A DNA stretch of 6,026 nt. It comes from an uncultured Faecalibacterium sp. GTDB lineage: Bacteria; Bacillota; Clostridia; Oscillospirales; Ruminococcaceae. The stretch is taken from assembly GCA_900765705.1 (NCBI GenBank), contig CAAFSR010000436.1, positions 1 to 6,026 of the forward strand, in the 5' to 3' direction. The position numbers and the translations under genes were made by a program. Below the pieces are notes generated by a model that saw only the letters and a list, made by a program, of their open reading frames with translations, had not been told where the DNA came from and searched no databases. Of this stretch, positions 4,825 to 6,026 are shown in pieces. Numbering within the stretch: the stretch's first letter is position 1; every line of letters begins with the position of its first letter.

Positions 4825-5817
4825 ATGACCAATCAACAGCTGGAAACATTTCTATTTCAGTACACCGAATCGGAGCAGCGGCATCTCCGCGAACAGCCAC
4901 CGCAGCTTTCGCCCCGCTATCGCAATATCCCCAAAGTGGTCTATAACGGGCGGGAGATGTACCAGTTCAATTTCGGAAGCCTTTTGAAAAATCGTTCGGT
5001 TTGTGTCAACAAGGAATCCCGTTTTACCGTTATTCCAGAGCATATCCACTCGGTGATTGAATTTTTGTATGTGTATTCCGGACACTGCACCCAGATAATC
5101 AACGGTCAGAGCATACAGATGGCGCAAGGCGATATCTGTATGCTGGATACTCATGTCCCCCACAGCATCCAGCCCCTGGGCAAAAACGATATCGTCATTA
5201 CGATTGAAATGAAAAAGGAATATCTGACACAGGGCTTTTTGCAGCGTCTGGGCAACAACGGTATCATCAACGGTTTTTTGATCAACGCCCTCTCCTCCGA
5301 TGCCGCACATGACCAATATTTGCTGTTCCACAACCGGAAAGAAACTCCGATCCATTCTGTTATTCAAAGCATCCTGTGTGAGTATTACGCCCCACAGATC
5401 TGCAGCGATAAAATGATCGATGCCTATATGATCGTTCTGTTCTGCGAGATCTTACGCCAGTACCGCAGCCAGAGCTTTTCTCCAAAGGCCAAAAGTCAGT
5501 GGAAGATCGTGGATATTCTGGATTATCTGGAAGCAAACTATCTAACCGTTACCTTGCAGAGCACCGCCGACCATTTTGGCTTCCATCCCAATTATCTCAG
5601 TGCTTTCATCAAAAAGGAAACCGGGCGCACCTTCAAAGAACTGGTCATCCTGCAAAAAATGTGCCAGGCCTGCTTTTATCTGACGAATACAGATTTCCCC
5701 ATCTACGAAATCGCACAAAAGGTCGGCTACGACAATCTTGGTTTTTTCTACCGGAAGTTCACTGAGTTTTATCATATGACGCCACAGGAATTCCGGGAGA
5801 GGAAGGCTTACGCATAA
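4825..5817 (+). CDS. AraC-family transcriptional regulator with N-terminal cupin domain
   Basis: This 330-residue protein is a likely sugar-responsive DNA-binding regulator. An N-terminal cupin-like sensor (about 45-130) shows the typical HIHSVIEFLYVYSG (73-86), a GDICMLD turn (102-108) and PHSIQPL (112-118). The C-terminal domain (about 225-325) has the two AraC HTH motifs: the first around 244-267, where ADHFGFHPNYLSAFIKKETG matches the family pattern, and the second around 294-314, followed by the MTPQEFR ending typical of the family. The ATG at 4825 has GGAGAGG 7 bases upstream. The gene is divergent from the permease operon with 193 bases between the two starts, the usual arrangement for a local regulator. 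It most likely activates that operon, possibly through the direct repeat at 4741-4758. The ligand is unknown; a phosphorylated or free glucoside is a reasonable guess. Confidence 0.93.
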   Translation: MTNQQLETFLFQYTESEQRHLREQPPQLSPRYRNIPKVVYNGREMYQFNFGSLLKNRSVCVNKESRFTVIPEHIHSVIEFLYVYSGHCTQIINGQSIQMAQGDICMLDTHVPHSIQPLGKNDIVITIEMKKEYLTQGFLQRLGNNGIINGFLINALSSDAAHDQYLLFHNRKETPIHSVIQSILCEYYAPQICSDKMIDAYMIVLFCEILRQYRSQSFSPKAKSQWKIVDILDYLEANYLTVTLQSTADHFGFHPNYLSAFIKKETGRTFKELVILQKMCQACFYLTNTDFPIYEIAQKVGYDNLGFFYRKFTEFYHMTPQEFRERKAYA

Positions 5818-5835
5818 GATTGGATATATACTGAT

Positions 5836-5874
5836 AAAAGCTGGCAAAACCCCATGCGGTCTTTGCCAGCTTTT
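5836..5874. terminator. Symmetric terminator between convergent genes
   Basis: AAAAGCTGGCAAA (5836-5848) and TTTGCCAGCTTTT (5862-5874) form a perfect 13-pair stem. The ACC/GGT pairs (5849-5851 with 5858-5860) can extend it across a bulged C5861. The flanking A and T runs make it usable on both strands. It lies 18 bases past the AraC-type stop codon and 8 bases past the stop of the converging minus-strand gene, so it probably terminates both. Confidence 0.9.
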
Positions 5875-5882
5875 CGTGATGT

Positions 5883-6026
5883 TTAATCTTCTAATCCGTG
5901 ACTCCCAGCCGCATTCCTCAGATATTCCTTCGGATCGCCATTCAGAATCAAATCCGCGTAGCCCAGCGGGTCATTGTAGATGAGATAATCCAGTTCTGAC
6001 CTCTGCGCCATGGTCACGTCCAATTC
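5883..6026 (-). CDS. C-terminal fragment of an unidentified protein
   Basis: The minus strand is open in one frame from the window's right edge to a TAA at 5883-5885, giving the last 47 residues of a protein whose start lies outside. The visible sequence includes MAQRSELDYLIYNDPLGYAD and ends in GLED. It is acidic, without membrane segments, and codon use resembles the neighbouring genes. I do not recognise the family. The position directly before a bidirectional terminator supports a real gene end. It converges on the AraC-type gene, so it is not part of the glucoside operon. Confidence 0.65.
   Translation of the reverse strand, partial: ELDVTMAQRSELDYLIYNDPLGYADLILNGDPKEYLRNAAGSHGLED

Overview
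The window looks like a chromosomal segment of a gut Firmicute with moderately high GC. The protein styles (a BglF-type PTS permease, a GH1 6-phospho-beta-glucosidase, a cupin/AraC regulator) and the GC-leaning third codon positions suggest an Oscillospiraceae/Ruminococcaceae member such as Faecalibacterium or a relative. That assignment is inference from sequence style; no search was possible.

Layout. Positions 1-547 hold no convincing intact gene. The first 261 bases carry an open frame interrupted by one TGA, and 366-517 contains four inverted repeats one after another. Positions 548-4631 are a three-gene operon on the minus strand, read from right to left: a PTS EIIBC permease (3252-4631), a GH1 6-phospho-beta-glucosidase (1765-3237) and an M20-family metallopeptidase/deacylase (548-1696). 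The gaps are 14 and 67-68 bases, and the second gap contains a strong minus-strand hairpin with a GAAA loop. The 193-base divergent region 4632-4824 carries a good minus-strand promoter (TTGAAA, 17 bases, TAATAT), a 7-base direct repeat at 11-base spacing over that promoter, and a leader with small symmetric elements. An AraC-family regulator (4825-5817) is read on the plus strand. A symmetric terminator (5836-5874) separates it from the 3' end of an unidentified minus-strand gene that runs off the window (5883-6026).

How the genes work together (inference). The permease imports and phosphorylates a beta-glucoside. The GH1 enzyme hydrolyses the 6-phospho-glycoside to glucose-6-phosphate and an aglycone or second sugar. 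The M20 enzyme would then act on an amide or peptide bond, possibly in the released aglycone. The divergent AraC-type protein is the obvious candidate regulator, sensing a sugar-like ligand through its cupin domain. The permease has no EIIA domain, so phosphate must come from an EIIA encoded elsewhere.

The least explained parts are the hairpin array at 366-517 downstream of the operon and the presence of an M20 hydrolase in a beta-glucoside PTS operon.
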